Below are positions 25,362 to 34,808 of a stretch of DNA of 64,000 nt, one piece after another. The translations under genes and the position numbers were made by a program. This DNA comes from Candidatus Melainabacteria bacterium (lineage in GTDB: Bacteria; Cyanobacteriota; Vampirovibrionia; Gastranaerophilales; Gastranaerophilaceae), in contig QHMG01000007.1 of NCBI GenBank assembly GCA_003258725.1, positions 1 through 64,000 on the forward strand, in the 5' to 3' direction. The notes beneath the pieces are model-generated. The model ran no database searches. It was not told the DNA's origin and saw only the letters and a program-made list of their open reading frames with translations. Numbering within the stretch: the first letter of the stretch is position 1; each line of letters begins with the position of its first letter.

Positions 25362-25780
25362 TTATCACAAAACATAACTTTGATATCATAAAAAAATTTG
25401 TTTACACAAAAATTTTACGAAAAAAGTATTACAGAAAAGGTCATTGCCGTTGCTGTGGCAGATGCTGTCAACATATTTATGTAAAGCATGGTAAACACAT
25501 GGTTCGTGATAGAAAACAATTTGAAAAACTTCAATTGCTACATAGATTTTACACATATTTAGACATAGTTGGCGAGGACGAATCGGGTTTAATCTTTACA
25601 TGCAGAATGTTAAAAGATAACAAATGTTCAATTCACTTGACTCGCCCACCTATTTGCAGAAGATATCCTCAAGAAGAACTAATTATGATGGGAGGCGCAC
25701 TTTCTGAAGGTTGCGGTTATCGTCTTGAACCAATTTTGACTTTTGCTGAAGTTTTAGAAAATGTAATGAAAAAATCTTAA
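25343..25780 (+). CDS. YkgJ-family cysteine cluster protein, 145 aa
   Basis: Small protein of the YkgJ (putative zinc/iron chelatase) family. The signature is a cysteine cluster C35-R-C37-C38-GR-C41-C42, followed by FTCRMLKDNKCSIHLTRPPICRRYP and a final EGCGY, about ten cysteines in all. A basic N-terminus (about 1-33) precedes the cluster. The reading frame starts 19 bp inside the end of the TPR gene, so translation is probably coupled. Family members are thought to bind metal; the actual role is not established. It ends 62 bp before smc. Confidence 0.85.
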   Translation: MLTKLLIITKHNFDIIKKFVYTKILRKKYYRKGHCRCCGRCCQHIYVKHGKHMVRDRKQFEKLQLLHRFYTYLDIVGEDESGLIFTCRMLKDNKCSIHLTRPPICRRYPQEELIMMGGALSEGCGYRLEPILTFAEVLENVMKKS

Positions 25781-25842
25781 ACATTTGACATGCCTTAAAT
25801 CTTATTGTCTAATAGATAATAAGTAATTACTTGGGTAGGAAA

Positions 25843-28800
25843 ATGTACATAAAGCAACTTGAAATTGATAATTTTAAGTCTTTTGCACGAAAAGTTGATA
25901 TACCTTTACTAGAAGGGTTTACGACGATTTCAGGGCCTAACGGTTCAGGCAAGAGCAATATCATAGACAGTATTCTGTTTGCTTTAGGGTTGGCAACAAC
26001 CCGCAATTTGCGTGCAGAAAAAGTTTCCCACCTTATTTCTACCTACACTAACCGTAACGATGCGTATGTAAAAGTAACTTTTGGCGGACTTGAAAATGAA
26101 CCCGATTTTTCAATTGCGAGACGCCTTAAAAAAGCATCAAACGGCACTTATTTAAGCACTTACTTTTTGAATGACAGTATTTCTACCCTTACTGACATTC
26201 ATGCTTTATTAGAAAAATATAACATCACTCCAAACAGCTACAATGTAATCATGCAACTTGATGTAATGAGCATTACTAACTGTACAACAATGGATAGAAG
26301 AAAAATTGTTGATGAAATTGCGGGTGTTGCAGATTTTGACCGTCGTATAGAAAAGGCAACAGGCGAGTTAGACGTAGTTGAACAACGTGTAGAAAAAACT
26401 CAATTTATTTTAACAGAGGTTGAAGGCAGACTTAAACAGTTAGAAGAAGAAAAAGAGGTTGCTCTTAAATATCAAAAATTAAAAGACGAAAAAGCAACTT
26501 ATGAAAGTCAAATCAATGCAGTACGTTTTTTCGATTTAAAACGTAATTTAGAAGCTGCACATGAAAACATTTTAACCTTCGGCAAAAAGAAAAAAGAAGC
26601 TGAAGTTGATTTAAAAGACACTTCTGAAAAATTAAAACTTATTAAAGAAAAATATGACGAAGTTCAAAAAGAAGTAAAAGAAAAAGGTGAAGACCGCCAA
26701 TTAGAGCTAAAAGCAAAAGCATTAGAGCTACAAAGTAGTATTAATCGTAAGAATGACTCTATAACTTATGCTGACAAGCAAATTGCAGACGGTTTAAAAT
26801 CTGTTGAAAATGCAAAAAATGGTATTGAACAATTAAATAAAAAGATTGAAGATACAAAATTAAGAATTGGTCTTAAAAACGACGAAATCAAAATTATTGA
26901 CAAGGACATTGAAGAAAATCAAACAAACTTGAACAAAGTTCTTGAAGAAATGACCGGTTTAAACCAAACAGCCGATCAATACGTTGAACGTAGCAAGTCT
27001 TTACGTGACAAAAAAGAAAAACTACAAGAAGAATCAAACAAATTACTTCAAGAAAAAGTACCTCTTGAAAATGACTTGAAAAACTTGCGAGAAAAACTTG
27101 ATGAAGCCAAGTTAGCCCTTGAAAGACTTGAAAAATTTAAAGCTGAATTTGAAACAAACAAGGATAAACTTCAACTTGAGGTTGAAAATTTAACAAAAGA
27201 AATAGAAGATTTAAAAATCGTTCAAACAAAATTAATGAACGACATTTCGACAAACAAAAACGACTTAGAAGAAACAAGTTTCGACATAAATGCGCTGTAC
27301 AAAAAAATTACAACTCTTGATGCACAAAAAGAGGTTCAAAGAGCATCTTCAAATTACGCAGTTGAGTATGTAATGAATTCAAACGTAAAAGGCGTTCACG
27401 CACCATTAGTAAAATTAGGTAAAGTTGACAAAGAATACGCCCTAGCCCTTGAAACTGCTATTGGTGGCAGAATGGAGCATATTGTTGTTGAAAACGAATA
27501 TGTTGCTTCAAGTGCTATTGAGCTTTTAAAATCAAGCGGTGCAGGTCGTGCCACCTTCATTCCATTAAACAAAATTAGAAAAGCTCCAACAAGTTTGAAC
27601 TTGCCAAAAGAAAGCGGAGTAATTGATTTTGCAATAAACTTAATCGACTTTAACGATATTTATTTAGACGCATTTTTCTACGCAGTTGGAGAAACTCTTG
27701 TTGTTGAAAGCGAAAATGTAGCCCGTAAATTAATGGGTAAATATCGTATGGTTACGCTAAGCGGTGAAATCTACGAAAAAACAGGTTCTATCACAGGTGG
27801 TAAAGCTAGAAAAACAGGTCCAAAATTTAGCCAAAATGATGATACAGAATTAGAAAAATTAAAATCAAAACAAACTGAATTGAAGCAAAGATACGCTCAA
27901 TTAGAAAAAGAAAAAATTGAAATAGAAGACAAACTTACAAAAGTTCGTCATGATTATTCTGAAACAACAACTTCTCTATCAGAAGCAAAAGCCGATTTAC
28001 GCCAATTACTAAAAGAAGGCGAAGAAACTGATGCAAGAATAGAAGAAGGTCGCAACTACATAAAAACTGAATCTCCAAACATCGACAAAATTTCAGCAAA
28101 ATTAGACAAAATGGAAGAAAAAGACGTTGATTTACACTCTGCTCTACTAGAGGTTCAAGCTGAAATTGAAGAAGTTGAAAAGATGTTAGACAACGATGCA
28201 CTAAAAGCATTAAAAGAAAAGACAGCTGAATTTGAAGATAACATCAAACGCTTAAATCACGACAAAATGCTTGCAAACAATGATATTACGGTTGCACAAA
28301 AAGAAATTGATTTTAACAAAACTGTTATTGACACACGTCACAACGACATCAAGGAAGCTGAAAAGAAAAACAAAGGCTATGCCGAAGATAAAATTCGCTT
28401 AAAAGATGAAATTAAAGTCGTTGAAGAAGAATTAGCTCAATTAAATGTTCTTATTGAAGAAATTTCTGAAAAATTGAAAGAACTTCAAGCAGAACGTGAC
28501 AAGATTAACGGTGAACTTTTAGATTTAGAAAAATCTAAACACTTAAAAGAATCCGACATTGAAAAGATTGGCGAACAAATTGAATCGTTCAAAGCTCGCA
28601 GACGTGAACTTGAACCTCAATTAGAATCTGCAAAACAAGTACTTGAAGAAACAGGTGTAAATATCAATGAACTTGAGCCATCTACAATTTCAATTGAAGA
28701 AATTAACGCAAAAATTCAAAGATTACAAAAACGTATGGACGAACTTGGTGACGTAAACATGCGTGCAATCAGCGATTTTGAAAGAGTTTCTGCCCGTCAA

Positions 28801-29337
28801 GCCGAAATGAAGGAACAAATTGAAACACTTTCAAAAGAACGTAAAGAAATTCTAGATAGAATGAGTGGTTACGAACAATTGAAAAAAGAAGCGTTTATGA
28901 AAACCTTCAACAACTTGAATATCCACTTCAAAGAAGCATTTGCAAACCTTGCAGAAGGTGAAGGTACATTAGTTCTTGAAAAACCAGAAGAACCGTTTGA
29001 AGGTGGTTTGTCAATGAATGTTCAACCTCGAGACAAAAAACTTCAGCGTCTAGAAAGTATGTCTGGTGGCGAAAAATCAATCACAGCACTTGCATTTGTA
29101 TTCGCTATCCAAAAATATTTACCAGCTCCATTCTATGCATTTGATGAAGTTGACCAAAGTTTAGACGGTATTAATGTTGAAAAATTGGCAAATTTAATCC
29201 AATCTCAATCAAAAAATACGCAGTTTATAGTAGTTAGTCACAGAAAACCTATGATAGAATCAGCTAATAGAACAATTGGTGTTACACAAAAAGAAAAAGG
29301 TATCACTAAGGTAACAGGTGTAAAATTAAGAGATTAG
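25843..29337 (+). CDS. smc: Chromosome segregation ATPase SMC, 1164 aa
   Basis: Core of the bacterial condensin that organises and segregates the chromosome. The start is ATG at 25843 (MYIKQLEIDNFKSF); the in-frame TTG four codons upstream lacks support. Walker A GPNGSGKS is at 31-38, followed by a long coiled coil (about 160-500), a hinge with Gly-rich turns (about 510-670), a second coiled coil, the signature MSGGEKS near 1070 and Walker B FYAFDEVD soon after. Length is typical for bacterial SMC. Next to it are scpA (4 bp later) and scpB, completing the complex in one operon. Confidence 0.97.
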   Translation: MYIKQLEIDNFKSFARKVDIPLLEGFTTISGPNGSGKSNIIDSILFALGLATTRNLRAEKVSHLISTYTNRNDAYVKVTFGGLENEPDFSIARRLKKASNGTYLSTYFLNDSISTLTDIHALLEKYNITPNSYNVIMQLDVMSITNCTTMDRRKIVDEIAGVADFDRRIEKATGELDVVEQRVEKTQFILTEVEGRLKQLEEEKEVALKYQKLKDEKATYESQINAVRFFDLKRNLEAAHENILTFGKKKKEAEVDLKDTSEKLKLIKEKYDEVQKEVKEKGEDRQLELKAKALELQSSINRKNDSITYADKQIADGLKSVENAKNGIEQLNKKIEDTKLRIGLKNDEIKIIDKDIEENQTNLNKVLEEMTGLNQTADQYVERSKSLRDKKEKLQEESNKLLQEKVPLENDLKNLREKLDEAKLALERLEKFKAEFETNKDKLQLEVENLTKEIEDLKIVQTKLMNDISTNKNDLEETSFDINALYKKITTLDAQKEVQRASSNYAVEYVMNSNVKGVHAPLVKLGKVDKEYALALETAIGGRMEHIVVENEYVASSAIELLKSSGAGRATFIPLNKIRKAPTSLNLPKESGVIDFAINLIDFNDIYLDAFFYAVGETLVVESENVARKLMGKYRMVTLSGEIYEKTGSITGGKARKTGPKFSQNDDTELEKLKSKQTELKQRYAQLEKEKIEIEDKLTKVRHDYSETTTSLSEAKADLRQLLKEGEETDARIEEGRNYIKTESPNIDKISAKLDKMEEKDVDLHSALLEVQAEIEEVEKMLDNDALKALKEKTAEFEDNIKRLNHDKMLANNDITVAQKEIDFNKTVIDTRHNDIKEAEKKNKGYAEDKIRLKDEIKVVEEELAQLNVLIEEISEKLKELQAERDKINGELLDLEKSKHLKESDIEKIGEQIESFKARRRELEPQLESAKQVLEETGVNINELEPSTISIEEINAKIQRLQKRMDELGDVNMRAISDFERVSARQAEMKEQIETLSKERKEILDRMSGYEQLKKEAFMKTFNNLNIHFKEAFANLAEGEGTLVLEKPEEPFEGGLSMNVQPRDKKLQRLESMSGGEKSITALAFVFAIQKYLPAPFYAFDEVDQSLDGINVEKLANLIQSQSKNTQFIVVSHRKPMIESANRTIGVTQKEKGITKVTGVKLRD

Positions 29338-29341
29338 TAAT

Positions 29342-30100
29342 ATGACAGAAGCATTCAAATTAGAAAATTTAGAACAAGAAAAATCGTTTCAATCAGAAGG
29401 TATTGAAATCTTAGTTCAAATGGCAAAATCAGGTAAAATAGACCCTTGGAACATTGACATTGTTGATGTTACAGACAAATACCTTGCTCACCTTTTTGAA
29501 ATGAAAGCTCAAAACCTAAGAGCAACAGGTAAGACCTTCTTGTTCGCATCAATTCTTTTAAGACTTAAATCAAATGTTCTTGAAGGAAACGATATTTTTG
29601 ATTTTGAAGACGAAAATCAAGATAATTACGAATTGACAGATGACGAAATTATTGACAATTACGAACCGCCAACAAACAACGTAATCTCTTTTAACGAAGT
29701 TTTGCAACGTCGTACAAGTGTTAAAATCAATCGTAACCGCACAGTTACCTTGAAAGACTTGATTAGACAATTAGAATTTTATGAAATGTTAGAGAAAAAA
29801 CAATCTCTAAAACAAGCTCACGAACGAGCAAAAAGACGTGTTCGCAATTATGCAAACTTGTCAGCGGAAGACATCGTAAATTTAGCGCACGAAGAATTTA
29901 TTGAAAATTCAGTTCAAGCAATTCAAGCTAAATTAGAGAAAATCTTTAACAAAGAAGAAAAAGTAGAACTTCATGAACTTGTATCAATCGGCATGAGCAA
30001 GGTAACAGCATTTATAGCCTTGTTGTTTTTAACTGCGGAAGGTAAATGCGACCTTGAACAAGACGAATTCTACTCAGATTTATATGTGGTGAAAGCGTAA
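29342..30100 (+). CDS. scpA: Segregation and condensation protein ScpA, 252 aa
   Basis: Kleisin subunit that bridges the SMC heads. The N-terminal domain shows the family pattern IEILVQMAKSGKIDPWNIDIVDVTDKYL, and the C-terminal winged-helix part has VTAFIALLFLTAEGKCDLEQ. The acidic middle (about 80-115) is the usual flexible linker. It begins 4 bp after smc and overlaps scpB by one base (TAATG), giving translational coupling and the balanced expression expected for a stoichiometric complex. Confidence 0.95.
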   Translation: MTEAFKLENLEQEKSFQSEGIEILVQMAKSGKIDPWNIDIVDVTDKYLAHLFEMKAQNLRATGKTFLFASILLRLKSNVLEGNDIFDFEDENQDNYELTDDEIIDNYEPPTNNVISFNEVLQRRTSVKINRNRTVTLKDLIRQLEFYEMLEKKQSLKQAHERAKRRVRNYANLSAEDIVNLAHEEFIENSVQAIQAKLEKIFNKEEKVELHELVSIGMSKVTAFIALLFLTAEGKCDLEQDEFYSDLYVVKA

Positions 30101-30663
30101 TGGAAAAGCTAAAGGCAAGAATTGAAGCGGTTTTATTCACAACAGGTAAAGCCCTACAAACAAGTGAGATAGCAGAAATATTAGAAACCGATAATGATAG
30201 TATTGAAGAAGCAATGCTTGAGCTTATCATGGACTATTCTTCACGTGAAGGGGCTTTAGAAATTGATGACGAAAATGGCTATATTTTACAAGTAAAAGAA
30301 GAACACATGGACATTGTTGAAAAACTTTGCCCTGTTGACTTGAAGCCTGCAGCATTAAGAACCTTAACCGTTATCGCACTAAAAGAACCTATCAGACAAT
30401 CTTATTTAAAAGAAATCAGGGGTGCTAACGCCTATGAACACGTTAAAGAACTATTAGACATGGGGCTAATCTCACGTCACAAAGACAAGAACGGACGTTC
30501 ATTCAATATTAAAACCACACCAAAATTTGCTGAATACTTTAAACTTAAAGGAGATGCAAAAACACTTGCAAGAATCCTTGAAGTAGACAAGGGTATTACA
30601 GACGAGGACGAGCCTACCGCTATCCTACCAACAGAACCTTCTAACGACGAAGAAGCTATTTAA
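30100..30663 (+). CDS. scpB: Segregation and condensation protein ScpB, 187 aa
   Basis: Winged-helix dimer that binds the middle of ScpA in the SMC complex. The two-winged-helix organisation is visible: KARIEAVLFTTGKALQTSEIAEIL at the start, and LRTLTVIALKEPIRQSYLKEIRG about residues 85-107. The C-terminal acidic tail (about 160-187) is variable in the family. Its start overlaps the scpA stop. Its last 8 bases overlap the convergent gene ending at 30656, with no terminator between. Confidence 0.94.
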   Translation: MEKLKARIEAVLFTTGKALQTSEIAEILETDNDSIEEAMLELIMDYSSREGALEIDDENGYILQVKEEHMDIVEKLCPVDLKPAALRTLTVIALKEPIRQSYLKEIRGANAYEHVKELLDMGLISRHKDKNGRSFNIKTTPKFAEYFKLKGDAKTLARILEVDKGITDEDEPTAILPTEPSNDEEAI

Positions 30664-31294
30664 TTTCTGCGTTTACACGTTCAAACACGATTTTGGGATT
30701 ACGTAAATAGCAAGTGTCTCTGTCTTTTGAGGCTTGCTCACAAATTTGTGCAAAAACATTATCAATATCTTTGATTGATTTTCCGTTTTTAATTAGGTTT
30801 GTAAGCACATATTTTATACCTGTTACAGGCAAAAAATGAGTTACAAAGTAAACCAAACCGCCGTTGTTTCTTGATGCACGTTCTATATACTTTTCAGTTA
30901 GAGCAGTTGAAAAGACCACGTCAATATGCTCAAAACATACATCTCTAAGTTCGTTGCTAATCTCCTCACAAGCCTCATCAAGCGTTGGTATAACATATCC
31001 AACTCTACAAGGATTGTTGCGAACAAAAATACAAAATTGATTTTCTTGCATATTTATATCGTCTAAAATCCTTACAGGAGGGATAATATAACCACATTCG
31101 TCTGCTATATCATTGCGCAATTGTGTAATTCTATTACATAATTCTTCCGCAAAGTCTACGAGGTCGTTTCCAACTTTAATTGATAATTCATCAACAGTCA
31201 AATCATCAAACAAGTTATCTATTTGGTCATAAACAGACGGTTTGGATTCTTTCTTTTTATTCAGTTTTAATAATTTATTCAATATTTTCATCAT
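30656..31294 (-). CDS. Orphan FlhA-C-like cytoplasmic protein, 212 aa
   Basis: Resembles parts of the cytoplasmic domain of the flagellar/type III export gate protein FlhA. Residues about 35-95 follow the FlhA-C first subdomain pattern: DELSIKVGNDLVDFAEE, then ITQLRNDIADECGYIIPPVRILDDINMQENQF. Residues about 155-205 resemble its distal part: LPVTGIKYVLTNLIKNGKSIKDI then VFAQICEQASKDR. The membrane half and the middle subdomains are missing; normal FlhA is about 690 residues. The N-terminus is basic (LNKLLKLNKKKESK). No ribosome site is visible; a possible -10 lies 6 nt upstream. Divergent from a sensor kinase gene. A homologue of another FlhA-like regulator cannot be excluded. Confidence 0.7.
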   Translation of the reverse strand: MMKILNKLLKLNKKKESKPSVYDQIDNLFDDLTVDELSIKVGNDLVDFAEELCNRITQLRNDIADECGYIIPPVRILDDINMQENQFCIFVRNNPCRVGYVIPTLDEACEEISNELRDVCFEHIDVVFSTALTEKYIERASRNNGGLVYFVTHFLPVTGIKYVLTNLIKNGKSIKDIDNVFAQICEQASKDRDTCYLRNPKIVFERVNAEIK

Positions 31295-31300
31295 ACAATC

Positions 31301-31328
31301 TTATTAATAAATATATTTTGAAAGTCAA
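31301..31328 (-). promoter_or_regulatory. Promoter of the FlhA-C-like gene (predicted leaderless start)
   Basis: Minus strand TTGACT (31323-31328), 16 bp, TAATAA (31301-31306), then 6 nt to the ATG at 31294. No Shine-Dalgarno sequence. Confidence 0.45.
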
Positions 31329-31360
31329 CTTTATTTCTGGCATGGAAAATATTAATAAAT

Positions 31361-31389
31361 TTGCTCATAATATTATTACATGATATAAT
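31361..31389 (+). promoter_or_regulatory. Promoter of the sensor kinase gene (predicted leaderless start)
   Basis: TTGCTC (31361-31366), 17 bp, TATAAT (31384-31389), then 6 nt to the ATG at 31396. No Shine-Dalgarno sequence. Confidence 0.55.
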
Positions 31390-31395
31390 TTTGTT

Positions 31396-33309
31396 ATGAT
31401 TAATGGGATTAACGGTCTTTTTAAGACAACGCAAAATCGTCTAATTGTTTTTGGCTTACTATCAACAACGATAGTAATGGTTTGTCTTACCTGCTTTGCC
31501 GTTTCTAAAATTCATAAAAATTTAGATGTTGGATATAAAAACTTCGGTCAAATTATATCTAAAACTCTTGCAATTGAATCTGTTGAAATTACAAAAGATA
31601 TCCCAGAACTTAGCAAATATGACACTTTGCGCTCTCATTCCTTGTCAATTTTAGGCAGTAATGATGACATCGCATTTATTGAATTTAAAGCTCAAGACGG
31701 AAAAACTATTTACTCAAGTAAAGAAGACTACGCTAACAGAGCAAATCACGCAAAAATCGTTGTAAGTTCACCGATGCAACTTAAAAACGGCATTGAATCC
31801 AAAAACGTAGGTTCAGTTATCGTAGGACTTTCTGGAACAATCATTTCAGCAATTACAGACACAACAACCACCTCTCTAATTATGGTATTTGCCTTAACTT
31901 GGGGGTTAATCGTGCTTGTAATGCTTGCTCAAACAATACTTTCAACAAAAGAACTAAAGGTGCTTCAAGACGGAGTTAAAAAGATTTCCTCAGGGACTTT
32001 TGGAGTTAAGGTGGAATCTCAAGGCATGACAAAAGAAGTTAAACAATTATTTGATGCGTTTAACGACATGTCAACAAAACTTCACCAATTTGAAGAACAA
32101 AATATTGGTCAATTGACTTTAGAAAAAAATAAACTTGAAGCCGTACTTGCTTGCATTGCAAACGGTGTTGTAGTTTGTGACAATTACGACAATGTAATTC
32201 TTGTAAACGAACATGCACAACAACTTCTTGATGTAAAACCAAACGAAATTTTAAAAACTAAAATTCAACAATATTGCGATACAAACGGTGAACTTTGTTT
32301 CAAAGATAGAATTGAACAATTTAAAGACACACCGCTAGACGTTATGGAGCAACGCCCTCTAGCGTTTAATATTGAGGTAAATCAACGAGTTATAAAAGCT
32401 GTAATGTCACCAATGTTCTCAGTAAACAGAGATTACGTGGGCTACATTATCGTATTAATCGACGTTACAAAAGAAATGGAAATGGACAACTTGCGTTCTC
32501 ACTTTATTTCAAATGTTTCTCACGAATTAAGAACTCCTGTAACAGTTCTTAGAAGCTACATTGATACACTTTACAATTACGGAAACGACTTTGATTTCAA
32601 TACTCAAAAAGAATTTATTGGCGTAATGAACCAAGAAATTATTCGTTTAAACCGTATGGTTAACGATATTCTTGATTTTTCACGTTATGAATCTCAAAAC
32701 GTCAAGTTAGAAAAGACAAAACAAGACATTATGCCTGTAATTGAAGACGTGGTAGACGAAATGAAGGTTCTTGCTTCTGAACATAATTTGACAATTTCAG
32801 TTATGAAAGAGCCTGATTTACCAGAAATTCCATTTAACAAAGATAGTATTAGGCGTGTTATTGCAAACATTGTTTCTAATGCGATTAAATATTCACCAGA
32901 CGGAAAACGTATTAAGATTAGAGCTGAACGAGCTAGAGTCGGTGATTATGTTGAAGTTAGTGTAGAAGATCAAGGTCAAGGTATCGCTCCAGAATATCTT
33001 GATAAAGTTTTTGATAGATTCTTTAGGGTTGAAAATAACACTCACACAATAAAAGGCACAGGGCTTGGCTTACACTTAGTTAAGATTTCGGTTGAAAAAC
33101 ATCATCAAGGTCAAGTTTTCGTTCAATCTAAAGTCGGCGAAGGCTCTACATTTGGCTTTAGATTACCTATTAACCCTCCAAAAGTAGAAGATGACGAACC
33201 ACAAGATGAAATGCCTAAAAAGACAGAGGACGAAGTTCAAGAAGTACAAGATTTAGCTTCTTCAAACAACGGCAACGACGGTTGGGAAATTTCATTTGAA
33301 AAGAGATAA
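31396..33309 (+). CDS. Membrane sensor histidine kinase (HAMP-PAS, PhoR/WalK-like), 637 aa
   Basis: Two-component sensor. One membrane helix is at about 17-38 and a second at about 155-178, with a periplasmic domain of some 115 residues between. A HAMP linker (about 180-232) and a PAS-like domain (about 245-350) follow. The phosphoacceptor helix is FISNVSHELRTP (H376). The catalytic domain has N box NIVSNAIKYS, G1 DQGQGIAP and G2 GTGLGLHL. An acidic tail ends the protein. The domain order matches WalK/PhoR/ResE kinases. No response regulator gene is adjacent. The start at 31396 has no ribosome site but a perfectly placed promoter. Confidence 0.93.
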   Translation: MINGINGLFKTTQNRLIVFGLLSTTIVMVCLTCFAVSKIHKNLDVGYKNFGQIISKTLAIESVEITKDIPELSKYDTLRSHSLSILGSNDDIAFIEFKAQDGKTIYSSKEDYANRANHAKIVVSSPMQLKNGIESKNVGSVIVGLSGTIISAITDTTTTSLIMVFALTWGLIVLVMLAQTILSTKELKVLQDGVKKISSGTFGVKVESQGMTKEVKQLFDAFNDMSTKLHQFEEQNIGQLTLEKNKLEAVLACIANGVVVCDNYDNVILVNEHAQQLLDVKPNEILKTKIQQYCDTNGELCFKDRIEQFKDTPLDVMEQRPLAFNIEVNQRVIKAVMSPMFSVNRDYVGYIIVLIDVTKEMEMDNLRSHFISNVSHELRTPVTVLRSYIDTLYNYGNDFDFNTQKEFIGVMNQEIIRLNRMVNDILDFSRYESQNVKLEKTKQDIMPVIEDVVDEMKVLASEHNLTISVMKEPDLPEIPFNKDSIRRVIANIVSNAIKYSPDGKRIKIRAERARVGDYVEVSVEDQGQGIAPEYLDKVFDRFFRVENNTHTIKGTGLGLHLVKISVEKHHQGQVFVQSKVGEGSTFGFRLPINPPKVEDDEPQDEMPKKTEDEVQEVQDLASSNNGNDGWEISFEKR

Positions 33310-33312
33310 AAT

Positions 33313-34098
33313 CTATTTTTTTGCAACATTATAAGTAATAAATCCCACTGCAAAAACTATCATAACAACGCTTGCAATAGTTGCAATGTGTATTGAGCCT
33401 ACATTTAAGGCACTATCTAAGCGCATAGGTTCAATTATCAATCGAACTATTGAATATAAAATTATATACGAAGTGAAAATTAGCCCGTCAAATTTGAATT
33501 TCATTTTTCTTACGACAAAGAATAAAATCGCTAAGACTAGCAAATTTAAAAGACTTTCGTACAAAAAAGTTGGTTGAAAATAAGAATATTGTTCATACCC
33601 TTGAACTCTTGCAGACAGCGGAATAAAAACACCAAAAATATTTGTTGGGTGTCCATAGGCTTCCGAATTAAAGAAATTTCCCCAGCGTCCTATCGCTTGA
33701 GCCAAAAGCATACCATAAGAGGCAATATCCGCCAATTTTAGAATTGAAAATTTCTTTATTTTTGCATAAATTGCGCCACCTAAAAATCCACCTAAAATTC
33801 CGCCTTGTATTGAAATTCCGCCTTCTCTAAAGTTTAAAATTTCACCAAAATTTGAGGAATAAAAATCAAAATTAAGCAGGCAATAATAAAGTCTTGCGCA
33901 CAAAAAACCCGCAAAAAGCCCAACTGTTACAACATCATACAAAATATCTGCATTAATTTCTTTATAGTATTTTTTTGCTATACAGTATGACAAACTAAAA
34001 CCGCACAAAACGGCAAGCGACATACAAATACCATAATAGTAAATCTTAAACCCGTTCAAGCTGAAAGCAACTGAATCGGGAGATGCAATAACTAGCAT
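33313..34098 (-). CDS. lgt: Prolipoprotein diacylglyceryl transferase Lgt, 261 aa
   Basis: Integral inner-membrane enzyme adding diacylglycerol from phosphatidylglycerol to the lipobox cysteine of prolipoproteins. Several hydrophobic segments are visible. Family signature GRWGNFFNSEAYG is at about 137-149, and GGISIQGGILGG precedes it (about 90-101). Length is close to family norm. It overlaps by one base with the upstream TPR lipoprotein gene, which would be one of its substrates. It ends 3 bp from the convergent kinase stop. Confidence 0.95.
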   Translation of the reverse strand: MLVIASPDSVAFSLNGFKIYYYGICMSLAVLCGFSLSYCIAKKYYKEINADILYDVVTVGLFAGFLCARLYYCLLNFDFYSSNFGEILNFREGGISIQGGILGGFLGGAIYAKIKKFSILKLADIASYGMLLAQAIGRWGNFFNSEAYGHPTNIFGVFIPLSARVQGYEQYSYFQPTFLYESLLNLLVLAILFFVVRKMKFKFDGLIFTSYIILYSIVRLIIEPMRLDSALNVGSIHIATIASVVMIVFAVGFITYNVAKK

Positions 34099-34700
34099 TA
34101 GTTTGAATCAGCGTCTAAAGTTTGTAACTTGTCTTGAATTTCTTCAATTTTTGATTGAACTTCTGCTGAATCGCTTGCTGTTGTAGCTAATTCAAGATAT
34201 TTGTTGTAGTTATCAATTGACGAGTTATAATATTCTTTTACATTTGTTAATTCTTCATCTGTTGGTTTGTATGAACCATCTGGATTTGTAGGAGCTGGTT
34301 TTACATCTTCATCTTCATCATCTGCGTGCTCTTGTTCATCTTTTTGTTGTTTTGTATTGCCAGCATACAAATCTTTTGCATAATTTTCATACATAACAGC
34401 CATTGAGTAGTAAGCATCAGGTGCATCCGGTCTTAATTTTACAGCTTTTTCAAAAGTTTCGATTGCTTCTGGGTAATCCTCATTTTCGGTATAAGCTAGC
34501 GCCAAATTATATTGTGTTTCAAAAATTGTTCCATCTAAGTCTGCACTGGATTTCAAACGGCTGATTGCATTTTCATAATCGCCTTTTTTCATGTATTCTA
34601 AGGCTTTGTTGTTCAATTCTTGTACGGCCAAGTTGTTAATACATGCTGTTGTAAATACAGAAAGAACTAAAATTGTAACTATAAATAGAATTTTTTTCAT
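34098..34700 (-). CDS. TPR lipoprotein, 200 aa
   Basis: Predicted exported lipoprotein: basic MKK, hydrophobic core, then SVFTTAC with the modifiable C20. The -3 position is Thr instead of the usual Leu/Val, so the lipobox is imperfect. Two to three TPR units follow (ALEYMKKGDYENAISRLKSSADL, YNLALAYTENEDYPEAIETFEKAVKL). An acidic His/Asp/Glu-rich linker (about 120-135) leads into a last helical repeat. The AAAGGG ribosome site supports the start. Co-transcribed with lgt, which fits a lipoprotein. A role in envelope assembly is possible but not shown. Confidence 0.88.
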   Translation of the reverse strand: MKKILFIVTILVLSVFTTACINNLAVQELNNKALEYMKKGDYENAISRLKSSADLDGTIFETQYNLALAYTENEDYPEAIETFEKAVKLRPDAPDAYYSMAVMYENYAKDLYAGNTKQQKDEQEHADDEDEDVKPAPTNPDGSYKPTDEELTNVKEYYNSSIDNYNKYLELATTASDSAEVQSKIEEIQDKLQTLDADSN

Positions 34701-34808
34701 AAATTTATCCCTTTATTAAGTGCTTGTAATAATTATTATAAATTAAAGTAAATATCTTGGCAATAAAATTACATTTAAGTTAAAATAAACATGAGAAAAG
34801 AGGTCAAA

